The notes beneath the pieces are model-generated. The model ran no database searches and was not told the DNA's origin. It saw nothing but the letters and a program-made list of their open reading frames with translations. Positions 43,066 through 45,525 of a stretch of 45,525 nucleotides of DNA are shown here, one piece after another. The position numbers and the translations under genes were made by a program. This stretch comes from Acidobacteriaceae bacterium (GTDB lineage: Bacteria > Acidobacteriota > Terriglobia > Terriglobales > Acidobacteriaceae), in contig PKUV01000050.1 in the NCBI GenBank assembly GCA_003131315.1, positions 1-45,525 on the forward strand. The letters run 5' to 3'. Position 1 is the first letter of the stretch. Every line of letters begins with the position of its first letter.

Positions 43066-45525
43066 CTATCTTTGACGCGTGTTCAGCTTGTCGAGTGCGC
43101 GCTTCAACTCTTCAAGCTTCTGTCCAGCCTCGCCGAGCTTGCCTTCCGCCGTCAGGCGCTGGTAATCGGCAAGGTTTTTGGCGGCTTCCTTGATGAGCGC
43201 GTTGAGATCCGCTGCGGGCTGGGGCAACGCGGCGGATGCCGGTGCGCCTCGCACCGGCTCCGCGGGGACTGCCGCGGCGCTCATCGACGAGACCGCTCCG
43301 CCAAAAAGGGCCGCCATCGCCGACTCGAAGGTTGGTCCGTACGCAAGCCGATCTTGCAGCGCGAGCACGACCAGACGCAACTCCGGCATCGGACTCCGCT
43401 CGGCCTGTAGGTAAATCGGCTCTGCATACAACAGCGCTCGCCCGGACGGAATCACAAGCAGGGCCCCGCGCCGCACGTGCGAGCCTTGCTGATTCCACAG
43501 CGTCAATTGTCCGGACAGCTGCGCGTTCTGATCGATACGCGCCTCGATTTGTAGCGGTCCGTCGACCAGCTTGGTTTTGGGAAAGTTGTAGACCACCGAC
43601 GTACCGTATTGTGCGCCGTCGCTGCGCCCGGCAATCCAGCCAATCAGATTATTCCGGTTGGCCGGCGTGAATGGCAGAATCTCCACGAACTCCACTCCAG
43701 TTTCGCCCGGCAGTTTCATCAGCACGAAGTTCGGCTGCATCGCCTGCGTTATTTGCTAACCTCCCTCGCTCATGCCGACTTCGGTGGCGACCGTCCACAG
43801 ATCCTCACGGTTGTAGAACGCTTCCGGATCCGTCATGTGATACAGGCCGTAGACTTCCGCCTGCAGTTTGAGCAACAACTCGGGGTAGCGCACGTGTTTG
43901 CGCAGCCCGGACGGCATCATGGCCGCATCCTTGAATAGACTCGGAAAGATGCGGCGGTAGGCTGCGATGATCGGATCGTCCGTATCAAACACGTAAAACG
44001 TTGTCGTACCGTCGTAAGCGTCGACGACCACCTTAACGCTGTTCCGCATGTAGTTAATGAGATTTTGGTCGAGATGGTAATGGCTCGAGTACGGATAGCT
44101 GTCGGAAACCGTGAACGCATCCATGATCCACGACAGCCGGCCATCGTCGCCGAGCACGATGTAGGGATCCGGATCGTAGGTGAGGAACGGCGCTAATGCG
44201 GATACGCGATCGCGCAGGTTGCGCCGCATCAGCAGCCGGCTATCTTTGTTCACGTCATCGCTGAACGGTAGCTTTGCGAGGTCGTCGCGGTCGAGCGCGA
44301 TAATGATGCGGCGCAGAAAACCGCCGAGCACGATGCCGCCGTTGCCTTCGTACGACGTGAGGCTGTTGCTCGCGCCTTGCGGGTAGTTGAATTCCTTCTG
44401 CCGTGTCTTCACGTAGACGTCGGTATTGGTCATCTCGCCGAAATAAATCTCGGGGCGCGTCACGGTTACACTACGCACCGTGCTCTGGACCGGCATGTTG
44501 CTCAGAATCAGCGTGGGCAGCCCTTCCGGCGTGAACCCATTGACCGGGTTCATCGTGATGCCGTAGCCGTGGGTGTAGATCAGCTTCTCGTTAATCCAGT
44601 TGCGGCTGCTCTCCGGGAGCTTATCGACGTTCAGCTCGCGCGTGGCGAGCATCACCTCGCGAGTCGTGCCGTCAATGTCGTATCGATCAATATCGATGTC
44701 GGGGAAGTCGTAGTAAGTGCGGATTTCCTGAATCTGACGCAGCGTGTCCTGGAGTGCGCGCCAGTCCCACAGCCGGATGTTCTGAAGCGTAGCCTGATTG
44801 TTCTCTGGGTCGGCCGCGTCGACGGTCGTCTCAGCGGGAAACTCGCGCTGCGAGACCCGGTTCAATCCGTAGGCCTGCCGCGTCAAGTCGGTGTTGTAGA
44901 CAATGTAGGGCTTCTCGCGAACCAGTTCGTTCGGTTTGACGATAAAGCTGCTGACGTACCAGGCGATTGCTTGAAGGGCGACATAACAGACCGCGGCCGG
45001 AAGGATCGCCGCAACAAGCCAGCGCCCGCGTGGCACCCGCACGGCGTTGACAGCTGCGATCGCCGCGCCGAGAACGAGCGCCGCGCAGACGACGAGCATC
45101 CCTGTGAGCGTGACGTGCGCGTCCGTGTAGGTCACACCCCCGAAGATCGTGTGATCCTCGAGCAATAACTCGAACCGGCCGATATACACACGCATCGCGA
45201 GGATCAGCAACAGGAACGCAAACGTGATGGAGATCCCGCGCCAAGGTAATGTGACGTAGCGGCTGAGACGCCCGGCGAGCACACGGGTTCCGCCCGTGAC
45301 GAGGATGAAGAAAACGGCAAGTAAACAGGTAATCACGGCTAGCGTCAGCAGCCAGCTGGCGATGAGCTGCCACGCGGGCAGGGCGAACAGAAAAAAGTTC
45401 AGCGGCTTGCCAAAAATCGGGTCCACGACGCCACCCGTGGTGCGGGGTGCGTACCAGAAGAGCGCGAGCGTCGGCCACTCCACCATCATGCCGGCGCCGG
45501 TGGCAGCGGCAATGACGAGCGAGAC
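43066..45525 (-). pseudogene. UPF0182-family membrane protein, interrupted by an in-frame TAG and cut by the right edge
   Basis: The minus-strand frame is open from the right edge to 43066 except for one TAG at 43758-43756. The upstream part (over 577 residues) has at least four transmembrane segments, then the large extracytoplasmic domain of UPF0182/COG1615 proteins (WDWRALQDTLRQIQEIRTYYDFPDIDIDRY, the YTHGYGITMNPVN loop, YPYSSHYHLDQNLINYMRNS). The part after the TAG continues in the same frame (PNFVLMKLPGETGVEFVEILP, FTPANRNNLIGWIAGRSDG) to a coiled C-terminal tail (LAEAGQKLEEL-type). The stop lies where relatives read straight through. A nonsense mutation, a sequencing error or readthrough are possible. 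The first ~100-200 residues lie outside the window. The family's function is unknown. Confidence 0.8.

Overview
This window looks like soil Acidobacteria (Terriglobia-type) DNA. The evidence is two complete, very large TonB-dependent receptors of the Oar type (carboxypeptidase-regulatory domain, plug, barrel) with no SusD partner, set among exported glycoside hydrolases, single-component sugar regulators and GC-rich codon use. The taxon is an inference from gene families; there is no rRNA gene here. I saw no tRNA, rRNA, CRISPR array or replication origin.

Layout. At 1-242 is the tail of a DDE/rve transposase. From 11514 down to 447 (minus strand) run a LacI regulator, a NagB-like sugar-phosphate isomerase/deaminase, a PfkB kinase, a lipoprotein GH36-like glycosidase, an Oar receptor, an amino-acid/polyamine permease and a small protein. 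Facing them from 11623 rightwards (plus strand) are an aldolase relic, a FucI-like isomerase, an exported amidohydrolase and a GH36-like glycosidase with a PKD domain. Three near-palindromic sites close to GGTGAAACGTTTCACC lie at or just downstream of TTGACA boxes of three of these transcription units, so they look like one LacI regulon. From 17528 to 22167 (plus) come a frameshifted DeoR regulator, a DhnA-type aldolase, a mutarotase-like protein, the tail of a deleted GH36 gene, an FGGY kinase and the first ~35 codons of a deleted Oar receptor. The end of an Oar gene reappears at 27415-27684. Between these two stumps lie a membrane-protein fragment, a GH2 exo-beta-D-glucosaminidase, a creatinase-like M24 protein and an IS fragment.

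From 27718 to 42284 is a second sugar locus: KbaZ/GatZ, another GH36-like glycosidase and a parallel beta-helix protein (minus), an AgaR-like DeoR regulator, then (plus) an Oar receptor, a Tat-exported TIM-barrel-like protein, a 630-residue exported glycosidase-like protein and AgaS. Two copies of a 16-bp element, AAACRAAAGTAAMAGT, sit in the promoters of the receptor operon and of the beta-helix gene. After about 780 bp with no confident gene, the window ends in a UPF0182 membrane protein that carries an in-frame amber codon and runs off the right edge.

Together the genes describe uptake and breakdown of an alpha-galactosyl or alpha-galactosaminyl polymer. Surface GH36-like enzymes and Oar receptors would feed AgaS, NagB-like and PfkB steps and tagatose-bisphosphate cleavage. 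The chitosan-type exo-glucosaminidase makes fungal cell wall (galactosaminogalactan plus chitosan) an attractive substrate, but that is inference. The centre of the window is visibly being remodelled: at least five truncated or frameshifted relics are found between 11.6 and 27.7 kb.
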